DNA from: Celoporthe dispersa
Taxonomy: Eukaryota; Ascomycota; Sordariomycetes; Diaporthales; Cryphonectriaceae
Direction: 5' to 3'
NCBI GenBank assembly: GCA_016584495.1
Contig: WAID01000003.1
Location: forward strand, 6,652,501 to 6,716,500
DNA length: 64,000 bases
The translations under genes were made by a program, and so were the position numbers. Numbering within the stretch: position 1 is the first letter of the stretch; the number at the start of each line of letters is the position of its first letter. Under the pieces are notes generated by a model. That model made no database searches. It saw nothing but the letters and a program-made list of their open reading frames with translations, and was not told the origin of the DNA. Of the stretch, positions 1 to 11,357 are shown piece after piece.

Positions 1-741
1 TCAAAGATATGCTAACGACCTTAGCAGCTATTTCAAGGGGGCCCAGATCTTGGATGCTGAAATATCCTCATCATCTTGAAGTTGATATTTGCACCCTCCA
101 GACTAGACCATCCAGAGATGGGCTGCATATAGTGTTTCCAGGAAAGATTGTCCATTGCTTTTTAAAGCATATGACTCAAGATACTCTGGACCTTTCTCTC
201 TGTTGATCTGATGTCTATTATTTTCTTTCTTTTTTTCTTCTTCTTTTTCTCCCCCCTTATGCTTCAGTCGGTTTTTCTCTTCCTTCCCTCCCTTCTGATT
301 TTTTTGGGTGGGAGGGGAGGGGGAGAGTAAGACCATTTCAGCATCACAGTCTGCTTGTGTGCTGGTGAAGGCAGTAGGCAACAATAGCATCCAAGAAATG
401 CCTTGGCTTTTTTTTTTTTTTTTTGGTCTTGATTGGAATTTTCTATGATTTTGTTAGTCAATATATAGCAAAACATTTCTTTTTTGGAGGGGTTTATATA
501 AGCAAACCTGCGCCCATGAGGTGTTCAAAGTCGCCTGCATACATCGCATGAAGACAAATGCTGTCATTGGCGGGCCGGCAAGGGAAGCCTTGAGTATGCA
601 AATCACAGGCATGTGTGCCCTGAACCCTGAAGGCTACGAGTCCCACCTCAGCTGTGCCGCCACCTCAGCAAACCAGTGTTGCCTTGAGCTCATCTGCAAA
701 CCTGCCCTACTCATAACTTCAGCTCTGCAAATTTGGTCAAT
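1..741. other. intergenic, no supported gene
   Basis: This stretch holds T-rich and purine-rich low-complexity tracts (about 215-330 and 405-424) and only short open frames with no recognisable protein. The last 200 bases presumably contain the promoter and 5' leader of the Arl2 gene that starts at 742; I cannot point to a specific element. Confidence 0.6.
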
Positions 742-1593
742 ATGCTTTCAATCTTGAGGAAAGCCAGGCTGAAGGACAAAGAACTCAGGATATTGATGCT
801 GTAAGATGACGACCAGCCCTGCTGCCCTGCTGACCAGCCGTTCTGGCCCCAGGCGGTGCGTGAAGATGCTGACGTTCCCGTCAAGAGGCCTGGATAATGC
901 GGGCAAGACAACCATCGTCAAGAAGATTATGGGCGAGGACGTCAACACCGTCAGCCCCACCCTCGGGTTCATCATAAAAACTATAGACTACGAGGGGTGA
1001 GTATGGCGATGACCGACGACCCTGTCTCTGGAGTCTTGAGGGCAAGGTGTGCTGACCTCCTGCGCAGATACAAGTTGAACATCTGTCAGTTTACACATGG
1101 CCAAGGCTTATCGTCCTGAGGTAGATACACGATCTGACCACTCCCGAGAGGGTGATTGTAGGGGACGTCGGAGGGCAGAAGACACTCCGGTCATACTGGA
1201 GAAACTACTTCGAAAAGACAGATGTGCTGATCTGGGTTGTGGATGCCACGGACCGACTGAGGATTGAGGACTGCAGGACCGAACTACACGGCCTGCTGCA
1301 GGAAGAGGTATGCCGTCCTACAGCTATAGCCCACACCCCTGGGTGGCAGATACAGCACGAGGCTGACCCCCAGATGACAGAGGCTAGCCGGTGCCAGCCT
1401 CCTCGTTTTTGCCAACAAGACTGATGTGGAAGGGTGCATGACGGGAGACGAGATACTCGACACGCTGAAGCTGAAGCACATCCGGACTCACCAGTGGCAC
1501 GTCCTGCGGTGCAGCGCCATGACGGGCGAGAATCTAGAGGAGGGGCTGGCCTGGGTCGTCCAAGATGCAAAGGCAAGGCTGTTCTTGTATTGA
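742..1593 (+). CDS. ARL2: ADP-ribosylation factor-like GTPase Arl2 (tubulin-folding pathway)
   Basis: Five exons: 742-800, 886-996, 1068-1084, 1162-1307 and 1381-1593, giving about 181 residues, close to the usual 184 of Arl2. The start was chosen because the first exon reads MLSILRKARLKDKELRILML, the typical Arl2 N-terminus lacking the glycine-2 of true Arfs. The splice joins restore the P-loop GLDNAGKTT, switch II WDVGGQKTLRSYW and the guanine-specificity motif NKTD. Exon 3 is only 17 bases, and the DVGGQ motif depends on joining it to exon 4. In other eukaryotes Arl2 (Cin4 in yeast, Alp41 in fission yeast) acts with cofactor D in alpha/beta-tubulin folding. All introns have GT...AG ends. 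No break is visible and the family call is secure. Confidence 0.95.
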
Positions 1594-2741
1594 AGCTTGA
1601 CGAGCGCTGCCGTCAACCAACAAGCTTAGAGGGGGGGGTTGGTCTACTTTTGAGCGCGGAAAAAAAACAAAAAATAACTATTCACAAAACAGACAGCATC
1701 GATTATTTTCTCGGGACCAGAGGACCCTGCACCACCCTAACTGCTGCTCACGCGGTGCGACTGTCAGACATACAGCAGCTAGGCGCACACACCATCACAC
1801 CTGACGGAGGAATGGTTTCATCCCGCATTGAAACCATGAGTGAGAACGAAACAAGCCGGACAGTGTATGCCACAGTAAATTCCGTGTTAGCGTATTCATA
1901 GCGGATCACGCGGCTGAGGGGCGTGCTGGCCCCCTGGCAGGCCCCCTGTGGACCCCCGGAACTTCATAAGGCGGGCGGTGGTTGCTAGGGCCATTTCCAA
2001 TTGGGTCCCCCCCCGTCCACCCTCATCGCCCTAAGGAGTACGTACTGCTACAGTGGTGGCACCTTTTGGAATATGGATCACAAATCCCAGAGGCCCAAAG
2101 TTGGGACAGCGGCGCCCAACTTTGGGATCCTTGGTCGGAAGCAACCTGACCTGCATTCGTGCCTCTTGGTCAGGCACTGTCATTGGGCTGGCAGGTGAAC
2201 GCTAATGTAAGGTTCGACCGCTCGGTCTTCTTCTTCCAAACTCCAAACCAGAAGCCTGCAGGAAGAAGATCGTGAGATTTTTTCTTTTTTTTTGGATCTG
2301 CGCAAACTTTCGAGACAATCTATCTGAGCGCGCACTGCCTAAACTGCCCCCGTCACCGCCACTACTGCGCGGCCCATCAGCTCTAGCGTACAGCTCAACA
2401 CAGCTACGTACATACAAACATACACGGACACGGCCACGGTCACACGGCCACTACTGTCGTCGTCGTCGTCAGCTGCATTAAGTACTGTACTTGTTGTTGT
2501 TGTTGTTGTTGCACCTTGATTGTATGCGCGTCAATCTCGTGCCGCGCCAGTCCCTGCTCCACAGATCCGATGTCTCTATTGGCAACCGGAGCCATTAGCC
2601 GACCCGTCACTGCTGCCGCCGCCGCTGCCACCGTCATTGTCACGCTGGACCCGATTGTTCCTCGAAGTCAACAATCCCAGCCACCTGCACCCGCGCGCCG
2701 CCTCCCACGCCCACTGCTAAGCCCCACGACGCCTCCCGACA
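1594..2741. other. intergenic spacer
   Basis: No coding gene is supported. The stretch contains the 3' region of the Arl2 gene and, from about 2200, the probable promoter and pyrimidine-rich 5' leader of the DUF4045 gene, including a TTG microsatellite at 2491-2511. Short frames in both strands show no domain. Confidence 0.6.
2491..2511 (+). repeat. (TTG)7 microsatellite
   Basis: Seven perfect TTG units lie in the probable 5' leader, about 230 bases before the start codon of the DUF4045/gelsolin-like gene. This is simple sequence with no further inferred role. Confidence 0.9.
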
Positions 2742-5700
2742 ATGTCAGACGAGGTCTCGAGCTTCCTTCGATCGGTCGAACAGCTGAACCAGGGACGTGA
2801 CGAGAACGAGGAGGCCCGCTCCAGGGAGCTCGAGGAAAAGATCCTGCAGCAGAGAAGAGAGCGCCAGGCACGTCGCGAAGGTACGTATGTATAATGAGGC
2901 GAGGAAACAGAAATGTGACTACTCAGAGACACCCCTCGCCGAGCCGCAAGTCGGTCGGGTCTTGGTCGGGCCTTTGTTTTTGTGCCCCCCCCCTTTGGAC
3001 GAGCATCTATCTCTACACCGGGCACGATGGTCCGGGCTTGGACACCGCTTGCTGGAAACCATCCACACCCACCTCGGCCTGGCCGGGCCTGGGGCTTATC
3101 GTGCTTGCTTTTCCCGCCCATTGTTTATGCTGCTGCTGCCGCTGCCGCTTCTACTTCTTCTTCTTCCTCTTCTTCCAACCGGTTGCTGACGAGCTGCGCC
3201 ATGTTATACATACAGAACGCGCCAGGTCTATATCCCCCCAGAAATCCTCGCCTGCCAACACCCCACCACCGTCGGCCCGTCGCAAGGATTCAACACCACA
3301 CGTCACAGACGCACCACCAGCTTTAGCCTCATCCCCTATACCTGATCTCTCCGCTGCTCTGCAGAGCCACACGATACCGTCGCCGTCAGCCGAACCGATG
3401 GACCTGTCGACAGCTCGCTCTCCTACCAAGGAGGCTGACATGTCCCTCGATCTCGACCCGAAGCGTTCGAGCGCCAGCTACGCATCTCCACCGCCGAGCG
3501 CCGGCCTAGCGCGGACGCCTACTCTTTCCTGGCAGAGGAGACCTCCTTCTCAGGGTCCTGGCCCGAGGTCGCGACCGCTGTCTATGGTTGCGGCCGAGAA
3601 CGCTGCCGCCCGATCGTCCACGCCGCCAGCAGAGAGCACCTCTCCCGACCGCACGCCTACTCGAGACCAGATCTCGCAGGCGCTGGCTTCCAAGGACCCT
3701 GCATGGTTCCGACAGACGGCAGACCGAGGCGCAAACTCGGCTGCCTACCGAAAGAACCAGGTTGAGGACTGTGACACCGTTGATGTGTCGTCCGGCCGCG
3801 CCCAGTTAGCTGGTATGTCGCGACCGACATCCGTTGAGCAGGAGAGTGATGCGGGCAGCAGAGACCGTCAGGACTCTCGAAGGGACTCTCGGATCGGCTC
3901 TTCTCTGCTGGTCATGACCGAGGCGCAGAAGCTTGGTCCCCCGGCTGACATCCAGTCTGGCAACGATGCGTCTACGTCAGGAAGTACATCGCCCACTCGA
4001 CCTGCGTCGCCCACAAAAGGCATGGGTGGGTTCGTTCAGAGCGCCATGATGAAGCGGACAGACAGCGTCAAGAGATGGAGCGTGACAACTCCCGGCCTGC
4101 ACCGGCACCCAACCGGGGATCGCAGCAGCTACGACAACAAGAGCGGCGCCAACAGCCCAGGACGTGAAACGACCTCGCGTCCGGTCAGCAGATCCAAGGA
4201 AAGCTCGTCTAGGCCTACATCTAGGCCTACGTCCAGTCACGCGAAGGATGCACCATCTTCTTTCACTGACACGACAGCCCCATCGAAGGAGAGCGTGGCG
4301 GCGTCACCCAGGCCAGAGCTGACAGTACCGGAGCCTGAGCCCGAGCAGACCATCCCGACGAGCCCATCAAAGACGATGGACCCGCGAAGGTGGAGTCCGA
4401 CCAAGAGCTCATGGCTCGACGCAGCCCTCAAGCAGCCCGAGTCGCCCAAGCCCAAGCCAGCCTCCATGAGCAACCAGCCGGCTTGGATGGTGGAGCTGAA
4501 TAAGGCAAAAGCTGCGAAGGCCAAGAACGGCAGTGTTGATCTTGATCGAGCAGGCTCTTCTGCTGTCAAGAAGCATGAGGTCAAGACGGGTGGTCTCGTG
4601 CGGCCCGCGCCGCTAGGCACAACTGTCAAACAACCAAGCCTCAGCGGCATTACATCACCCTCTATTGGCATCGACAAGCCCACGACACCAGGCCTGCGCA
4701 GTGGTGGTGGGTTCAGCAGAGAGCCCGGCGATTGGCACTCCGAGCCCAACCACCGAGAAACCGCTGACACCGACCCTCCGCAATGGTGGGTTTGAAAAGA
4801 GCACGGCGGCCGGTAGCCCAAGCCCGACCACCGAGAAGCCATTAACACCAAGCCTCCGCAGTGGTGAGTTCAGCAAAAGTCCGGCTCTTGGAAAATTGAG
4901 CCCTCCTACTGCGGAGCCTGATAGAAGGGGTTCTGTCGCCGGGCACGAGCTTGGCAAGGAGAAGCCAGAGGCACCTCCAAAGAAGGACTTCAGAGGAAAT
5001 CTGCGCCCGCGAGGAACAACGCTCGGAAATGTTGACAAGGGTGATTCTACTAATGAGCTGGCAAATGTTTTTGGCAAATTGCGCAAGACAACGACGCAAA
5101 ATTACGTCGCTCCCGACGAGCTCAAGGACAACATCCTGAGGGGCAAGTCAGGGCTCAACATCACAGGCGGACCTAGGCCATACGTAAAGAAGGACGATTT
5201 CAAGGATGCTATACTCGCGAGGAAGGCAGATTTCAAACATGCAAAGGAGGAGGGACGAGGCGTCGCAACGAACGTGAAGCCCCCTCAGGAGCAGGTGATC
5301 CCCGAGGGAATCGCAAGGAGGGCCACAATTTCTCGGTCCAAATCCATCTCCCATTCCAGAGGCAGCTCTGTCGTGGGTTCAACACCGCCTGGAGAGCCTG
5401 TAAGGGCTGTGGAACCATCGAAACCCGCCGAGCCCTCTCAGCCATCGTCTCGGACTACCACCGAGGAGGAGCCAGCACTGAAAGCAAAGCAGGCGGAGCC
5501 GGTGCCCTTGCCAGCACTTTCCAAGGAGAGGAGCATCCCGGGGAAGCTGCCGAACAAAATTGGTGGAAACGCTTTAGCAAATCGTTTCAATCCAGCCCTC
5601 GCCGGCCTGCTGGCCCGTGGACCTCCTGGTATGGGCGGTGCGGCAAATGATGCTTCTGGCACCTCTTCAACAAAAAGTACCTTAGATGCGGGAAATGAAC

Positions 5701-7919
5701 CGGGCCAGGGGCCTCAACTGACACACATGACCAAGAACCGTGCCCGTGGTCCCCGAAGGAAGGCTCCTGTGACGGCAAGCAAATCGCCTGCTTCGGGTGC
5801 CGGAGAGCCCGCTGCTGCACACAAAGCTCCCAACGCTGAAGCTGCTGCGGTGAAGGAGGTTGAAGAGAAGGGCCCATCGCCACCAGTCTCACCAGCTGCA
5901 GCGCCTCCAGCAGGATCGCCTGCTGTTCAGAAACAGTCAGACCCGGCACCGATTGTACCGCCAAAACCTTCGGTAGAATCTCCCATAAAGTCACCCAGGG
6001 AGCAACTTCCAGGCGGCGTGATCTCGCTCGTGGACTCCTCAAAACGGAGACTCGAGGAGCAACAGCCTGTGTCCTCTGGGACGAGGATTGCGTTGGTGGA
6101 CTCTACTAAACCCAAGGCCGGACCAGGCTCCCCCAACAAGATCTTTGAGCAAGTTGCTGCTATTGCCGCAAAGTCACAGCCTGTGGAGGAAAAGAAGGTC
6201 GACGAGCCACCTTTGAGAAGTCCCTCTCCCCGGAAATTGGACGCGAGGAGGATGTCAAGGTTCTTGGACGAGTCAAGTCTACCATCTCCAAAGAACGATC
6301 CCGAACCCACGAAGCCTATATCACCTGTGAGGAAGTCCTTCGGAGGGCCTCCATCTCCAGCAAAAGTGTCAAGTGGAGAGAAGGTCGATTCACCGCCCGC
6401 CATGTCTATAAAGAATAGTGCAGCAGTCTTCGACCGATCGATCACGCCCCCTAAGCCTCAGGAGCCGGAGGAGAAGAAGCCTGCACCCCCCCCAAACCCG
6501 CTTTAGAACCATTAAATCTGCCCTCAACATCCCCGACCAAGACTATGCCGGCAAAGACAGCACCGATCGAACCTGTTGCAGCCGCAAGTCCGTCACCGTT
6601 GACATCGCCTACACGCTCCCCCCTCAAAGAGCGGTTCGGATGTATCTGCCATGCTAAAGGATTTCTTCGGAAGTGACCGACCCAGGCGGGAGTACCGCGC
6701 AGACGCTGGCGAGATCTTGATGAACCGACCCAAGGGCGGTTCTACAGTACAGACGCAAAAGGCGCAGCTCTACCAGATCACGGAGCAAGGCAAGCGAGTC
6801 CCTGTACCAAACCACTATGAGCGCGTGCTTTTCGAACGTGAGATGTATCTCTGCTCGCACACCTTCACCAATCACGCGCGCAAGAAGGTCCAGGAGGTGT
6901 ACTTCTGGGCGGGTGATGAGGTTCCGTCGTCGGTGGTTGAGGACGCGCAGGTCTTTGTGAACCGTGAGGCGAGGTCACTAGGCGGGACACTGATCAAGAT
7001 GTGTCAAGGCAAAGAGTCGGCCGAGTTCATCCAAGCACTCGGTGGTATTGTCATCATCCGCCGCGGCTCGAGCAACAAGTATGACTCACTCGCGCCAAAC
7101 ATGCTCTGCGGACGTTCATACCTGGGCCAGATCGTCTTCGACGAGGTGGACTTTGCGCCGTTGACACTGTGTTCCGGGTTTCCCTACATCGTTACCCAGT
7201 CGGGCAAGTGCTACTTGTGGAAGGGGAAAGGGTCCGGCATTGACGAGCTCAGCTGCGCAAGGCTGATAGGGATGGACTCTGCGCTGATGGGCGAGCTGAC
7301 CGAGGTCGAGGAGGGCAAGGAGCCGGCGCAGTTCTGGGACTTGTTCGACGGCAAGAAAAAGATGAGCTCTGCAGACCACTGGAGGCTGAAGCCGAGTTAC
7401 GACAAGTACTGCGGAAGGCTGTTCTGCTCGGATGCAGCCGATCCAAGACAGGTACGTCTTTGTCCCCTTTATATTCTATATATATGCTTACCATGCTGAC
7501 CCAACTTCCAGATCAACGAAATAAACCCCTTCAGCCAATCCGACCTCTCATCCTCCAAGGTCTACGTCCTCGACGCTTTCTTTGAGATGTACATCATCGT
7601 CGGCAAGAACGCGCAGTCCGAGTACGCCTCCTTCCACAACGCACTCGACTTTGCACAGGAATACGCCATACTAGCCGCCGGTATGGAGGACCGCCCATTT
7701 GTGCCGGTCTCGACGGTGGTCCTGGAAGGCATACCGCGGGATATGAGGAGCTGCTTCCGCAAGTGGCGGGACGACAAGAGTCCCACCCGGACGGCGGCGA
7801 GCAGCTCCTCGAATGCTAGCCCAGGTGTAGGAGGACGGCCATCGGCTTTGAAGCGGACGAGAAGTTTAAAGATCGTGTCACTCGGACAGGCATTGCAGGT
7901 GTTGGGCAACTCGGGGTAG
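2742..7919 (+). CDS. DUF4045 / gelsolin-repeat-like cytoskeletal protein, three frame breaks
   Basis: Exons 2742-2880, 3216-7451 and 7512-7919 would encode about 1,590 residues. The N-terminus is an acidic, Arg/Glu-rich helix (MSDEVSSFLRSVEQLNQGRD onward), followed by a long Ser/Pro/Lys-rich disordered region with a repeated TEKPLTPxLRxGxF unit near 4700-4890. The C-terminal 400 residues (from about 6651) contain gelsolin-like segments, e.g. EMYLCSHTF, VYFWAGDE and GKCYLWKGKG. This matches the fungal DUF4045 plus gelsolin architecture, inferred to bind actin or membrane-cortex partners. The frame changes at about 4700-4730 (+1), at the C8 run 6486-6493 (-1) and at about 6625-6635 (+1), with coding-type sequence continuing in the new frame each time. 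The last two breaks compensate. Consensus error is the likeliest reason. An intron is unlikely because no GT...AG pair fits. Confidence 0.8.
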
Positions 7920-8616
7920 AACTCGATCACTCGAACCGATGGTGACAGCGCCGAGGGAGGATCATGGGGGCGCGGCTATTCTTCTTTCTTCGAAACGATC
8001 AGCTCGAATACCCGCTCGTGCTCGATAACGACAAGGAGAGAGCGAGCCGAACTGGTGTTACAATTTTTTGCATGCATGGCGGGCGTGTACACAAACCAGA
8101 GAGGTATCGGTGATGGTGCATCAAGGCGTACTGTATCTATGTACAAGTGGCTTATCTTGTTCGTCACGGTCACATTTTTGGCGGCGGTGGATGGGCGGCA
8201 GCGTTTCGTGGGGTGGCTTGCTTGTGCTGCTTTCATATACCTACTTGCATTGGCGGGGAAGGGAGGGCGATGATGTGCGACATAGATCGACGAATAGATA
8301 ATTCAAAAGAGAACCATTTGATCGTATTGAATGGCTCGATGGGGGAAGACCTTTTATTTTAAAAATAAAAATTTGTTCGTGGAAAGCTGTCACGTGGCGT
8401 CCTAGCTGTGACGATGTCTCCCTCGATTTCTGTCCAGTTGCTTCGTCTCGTGTGGACAGAACAGGGTATCACTTCCACTTCCAATCCCTGAGCTCCCTGA
8501 ACCTCAATCCAAGGAGGGCTGGGACTGAGTCCCCTGACCTTTGTGATAAGTAGTGTCTCCACGGCACCGGTGCCTACTTTATGCCCACGACTTGGTCAGT
8601 CCATTCCAGATACTGA
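7920..8616. other. intergenic, convergent 3' ends
   Basis: This lies between the 3' ends of the DUF4045 gene (+) and the Mediator subunit 10 gene (-). It should hold both 3' UTRs; an A/T-rich stretch at 8356-8375 is a plausible polyadenylation region. No gene is seen. Confidence 0.6.
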
Positions 8617-9639
8617 CTAACGCCGTCTTCTCAGGCGGAGTCCACCCATCCCTGGCACCTGGCACCGTTTGGTAGTAGTGACAGCGTCCCTCTGATGCTC
8701 GTCGTCATGCATAGTTGTTGCAATGCGAGATGTCGGCTTCGTGCAGGCCAGCAAGCGATCAACGACTCGCCTGTGAACGTCATCTGGCTTGGAGATGCCT
8801 TGCGCGGTGTCGCCTGCCGTAGAACGCGCGCCTTTGGTATGTTTTTCCCGAGAGGAAGATGAGCCTCTGTGGCCAAAACGTATGCCTGGACGCCCAGGTC
8901 GAGAAGGCTGTCGAGAGTCCCACGGCGTGTCACGATGTATCTTCTCCTCCTGTCGCTGTCCATGTACAGAAACGACAAACCTGACCCTCTCCTCACTGCG
9001 CGCCCTCCGCCTTTGGGGGCCACTCCCTCCAGTGCCCACCACAACCCGAGCAACATCCTCCCTCAGCTCTGGGTTCGCACTCGCAATCTCCCGCGCCAGG
9101 ATATCGCGAAACGAACCAAAGGCCTCCATCTTGCCCTTCATCAGCTGGTTCTTGCGGCGCACCAGCTCGACAAACTCGCGCGTGTAGATGTCCGGATTGC
9201 GCCCGCCGTCGACGTAGGTAATGAGCTCACGCGGCACCTCGGAGAGTGAGCCTGCGGCGCCGGCCTCGGCGGCTAGGGTGTGGACGGCCTGTAGTGCGGA
9301 GGAGAGGTGGGTGAGCTGGGCGGCGAGGACCTCGCGTGTCGGCGGGGTGGTGGTGGTGTTGGTGGTGGAGGAGGAGGAGGAGGGGGCGGCACTGCTGCTT
9401 TGGGGGGAAGCGCGAGGGGGTCGCGTTGCCGTTGGTGGTGGTGGAGGGCCCGCGTGGGCATCGTAGGTGGCGACTTGGATCATGGTCTCGTAGAGGATCT
9501 GGAGGATCATCTTGAGCTGGCCTGGAGGGGTACAGCCTTGGTGAGCATGTGGAGAGGAGGGGGAGGAGGGGGAGGGGGAGGGGGAGGGGGAGGGGGACAT
9601 ACGCTCAACAGCGTTATGGTCTGGCTCTATGGGCGCCAT
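8617..9639 (-). CDS. MED10: Mediator of RNA polymerase II transcription subunit 10 (Med10/Nut2)
   Basis: Exon 1 is 9639-9603 and exon 2 runs from 9521. The 81-base intron (9602-9522) keeps frame whether spliced or not. Splicing joins MAPIEPDHNAVER to QLKMILQILYETMIQV, giving the usual Med10 N-terminal helix, whereas read-through would insert a Ser-Pro repeat. The diagnostic core is YVDGGRNPDIYTREFVELV, then NQLMKGKMEAFGSFRDILA. Med10 belongs to the Mediator middle module in the nucleus. The core is interrupted by a low-complexity Ser/Thr/Pro segment. After GTGG the Arg-rich tail of about 120 residues is longer than I expect for the family, so the true 3' end could be earlier through an unrecognised intron; the first 190 or so spliced residues are secure. 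Confidence 0.88.
   Translation of the reverse strand: MAPIEPDHNAVERMSPSPSPSPSPSSPSSPHAHQGCTPPGQLKMILQILYETMIQVATYDAHAGPPPPPTATRPPRASPQSSSAAPSSSSSTTNTTTTPPTREVLAAQLTHLSSALQAVHTLAAEAGAAGSLSEVPRELITYVDGGRNPDIYTREFVELVRRKNQLMKGKMEAFGSFRDILAREIASANPELREDVARVVVGTGGSGPQRRRARSEERVRFVVSVHGQRQEEKIHRDTPWDSRQPSRPGRPGIRFGHRGSSSSREKHTKGARSTAGDTAQGISKPDDVHRRVVDRLLACTKPTSRIATTMHDDEHQRDAVTTTKRCQVPGMGGLRLRRRR
9551..9597 (+). repeat. GGGGGA/GGGAG repeat, potential G-quadruplex
   Basis: The + strand carries at least six runs of three to five G separated by single A bases. It lies within the single intron of the minus-strand Med10 gene, just after its 5' splice site, so the pre-mRNA carries the C-rich complement and the non-template G-rich potential is on the DNA. 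Confidence 0.8.
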
Positions 9640-10502
9640 TTTTTGCGACTTGTGTTTGAGGGAGCCAGGGAGTATGATTTATCTAAGGCCTCGACAGATA
9701 CAATGTGAGATAAATCTTTCAGTGGAGAGAAGGAGGCAGTTTGGTTGGGAAGCTGGTTGTTGCTGTAATACCTCGTATGCGTTGGAGGTTGTAAGTAGTA
9801 GCAGAGGCACAAGTACAAGCCCGGGGCGTGTGTGGAGCTAGATGCAAGGAGCTGGGGCGAGGCACTGCTGCCAACAGGGATATCCCTGCTGCACCAAAGT
9901 TTCTATAAGACTTGGCCTTCAAGCCTGTATACTTGCATGCACTGAGCTCTGCTAGGGGAATAGTTGACGGCGTTGAAAATGGAAGAGGTCTTGAGCCTGA
10001 ATTTAAGGAGGGAAAATCAAGGAGAAGGAAAAAAAGGATAACGAAAGAAAGAAAGAAGAAGAAGAAGAACAAAGCGTGGAGGCTTGGGTCTTCATACAAG
10101 CCAATGTGCTGCCGTGTTATGTCAGTGGTGCCCAGTTGGTTAGCCAGGACCATCAACCATGTGTGCCCTTGAGAACAGCTCCAGCTTTCCAGCAGCTACT
10201 TCAAAATATTGAGCGAGGGGTCGAAGACTGAAAAGAGGGAGGGAAAAGGTGGTTTCCGTTCCTAGGAGTGATGAGCGTCTCGAGCAAATTAGATATGTTC
10301 CATTCGGAGTCGAGAATTTGTTGTTCTGTATAGGCCTGGGGGCTCACCTCATCCTTCTGGTGTAATTTCACTGTGAATCGCAGCCACACAAAAGGTGAAG
10401 AATTATGAATTTGCGGCCAAAGTGTACAAGAATCAAGTTTGCGTTCTCGGCGTAACTTGATGACTGCCCGAGAAGCAAGACTTGAACTTTCACACATCAG
10501 AC
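9640..10502. other. intergenic, no supported gene
   Basis: This region presumably contains the Med10 promoter (reading left) and that of the small MGC gene (reading right). It includes a purine-rich run at 10010-10075. I saw no domain-bearing frame. Confidence 0.5.
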
Positions 10503-10510
10503 ATATATAA
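10503..10510 (+). promoter_or_regulatory. TATA-box-like element
   Basis: ATATATAA lies about 50 bases upstream of the ATG at 10560, which itself sits in a strong fungal start context (CAAAACACCATGG). Together they support a real transcription unit there. Confidence 0.4.
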
Positions 10511-10559
10511 ACAGAATTCATAAGCTTCACTAACTACCTATTCTCAGTATCAAAACACC

Positions 10560-10865
10560 ATGGGATGCGGGTTCAGTGTCAATAGCAACCGTTCCTCGAG
10601 AAGATCCCGGCAGAGTCGGCCCCATGGCCATCACCAGAGCAGCAACCACCACGATGGGACGGAGCGAGGACCCTTCCACGAGGCGGCAACAAAGCATCTA
10701 TCTCCATCCGCCACTACCATTCCACCCATCCACAACAGGCGATATCGAGCACGGTGCTACGCAAGGGTCAGCTTATACGGGTCGGTGATAGACGCCAACT
10801 ACGGTCATGTTCCAGGGGCGTTGGAGTCGGGCGAAGTTGGAATGACTGTAAGATCTGCGGGCTGA
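10560..10865 (+). CDS. small MGC-initiated protein, possibly lipid-anchored
   Basis: An open frame of 101 codons starts MGCGFSVNSNRSSRRSRQ. Glycine-2 followed by Cys-3 and a small residue at position 6 resembles an N-myristoylation plus palmitoylation signal, and the basic Ser/Arg stretch next to it would aid membrane binding. The rest is His/Arg-rich without a domain. The start context and TATA-like element favour expression. An intron beginning at a GT around 10769 cannot be excluded, so the C-terminus is unsure. Not recognised; it could also be a chance frame. Confidence 0.4.
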   Translation: MGCGFSVNSNRSSRRSRQSRPHGHHQSSNHHDGTERGPFHEAATKHLSPSATTIPPIHNRRYRARCYARVSLYGSVIDANYGHVPGALESGEVGMTVRSAG

Positions 10866-11357
10866 TTTTCCACATTCTACTTGCAGTCATCGCCCATAAA
10901 GCTTAGCTAGACAATGATCACTTTTAGATTCTACAGAAGCAAGTAGAAAAGAGGATGTTCCTACCATGATCCCATCTGACCTGAGATGAAGAATAACCAC
11001 CCGTAACGGTAAGAAAATAATCGTTGAGGGTTGCGGTGCAGAACGATTTCAACAAGAGGCCGGCAGATGGAGAGCAGAAGAAAATTATCGAAATCCGCCA
11101 GGTACTACACTAGAGGTCATCACATAAGATACCAGTTTGCAATGGGCTATTCTACAAGACAACTATTTGCGACTCTGCTAGGTACCGAGGGATAAATAGC
11201 AGGCTATATGTTACCGTGGCTGTTGTTTAGCATGTACTCCGTTACTGTGTCTGATAGAAACTGATCTTTAAAGCGATGGATGTCGAGTTCTTTCGAGGGT
11301 GACATCACTTGTTAATATTAAACTCAAACGATGCTATAACGAGAAATTCATACGAGT
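10866..11357. other. intergenic, no supported gene
   Basis: A/T-richer spacer between the small MGC frame and the 3' end of the minus-strand LIM gene. No domain or structured RNA was noticed. Confidence 0.5.

Noticed and set aside
6507..6650. Intron between 6480 and 6650 in the DUF4045 gene
   Set aside because: No GT...AG pair joins the flanking frames, and the interval itself reads as open Pro/Ser/Thr-rich code in another frame, so two compensating indels fit better.
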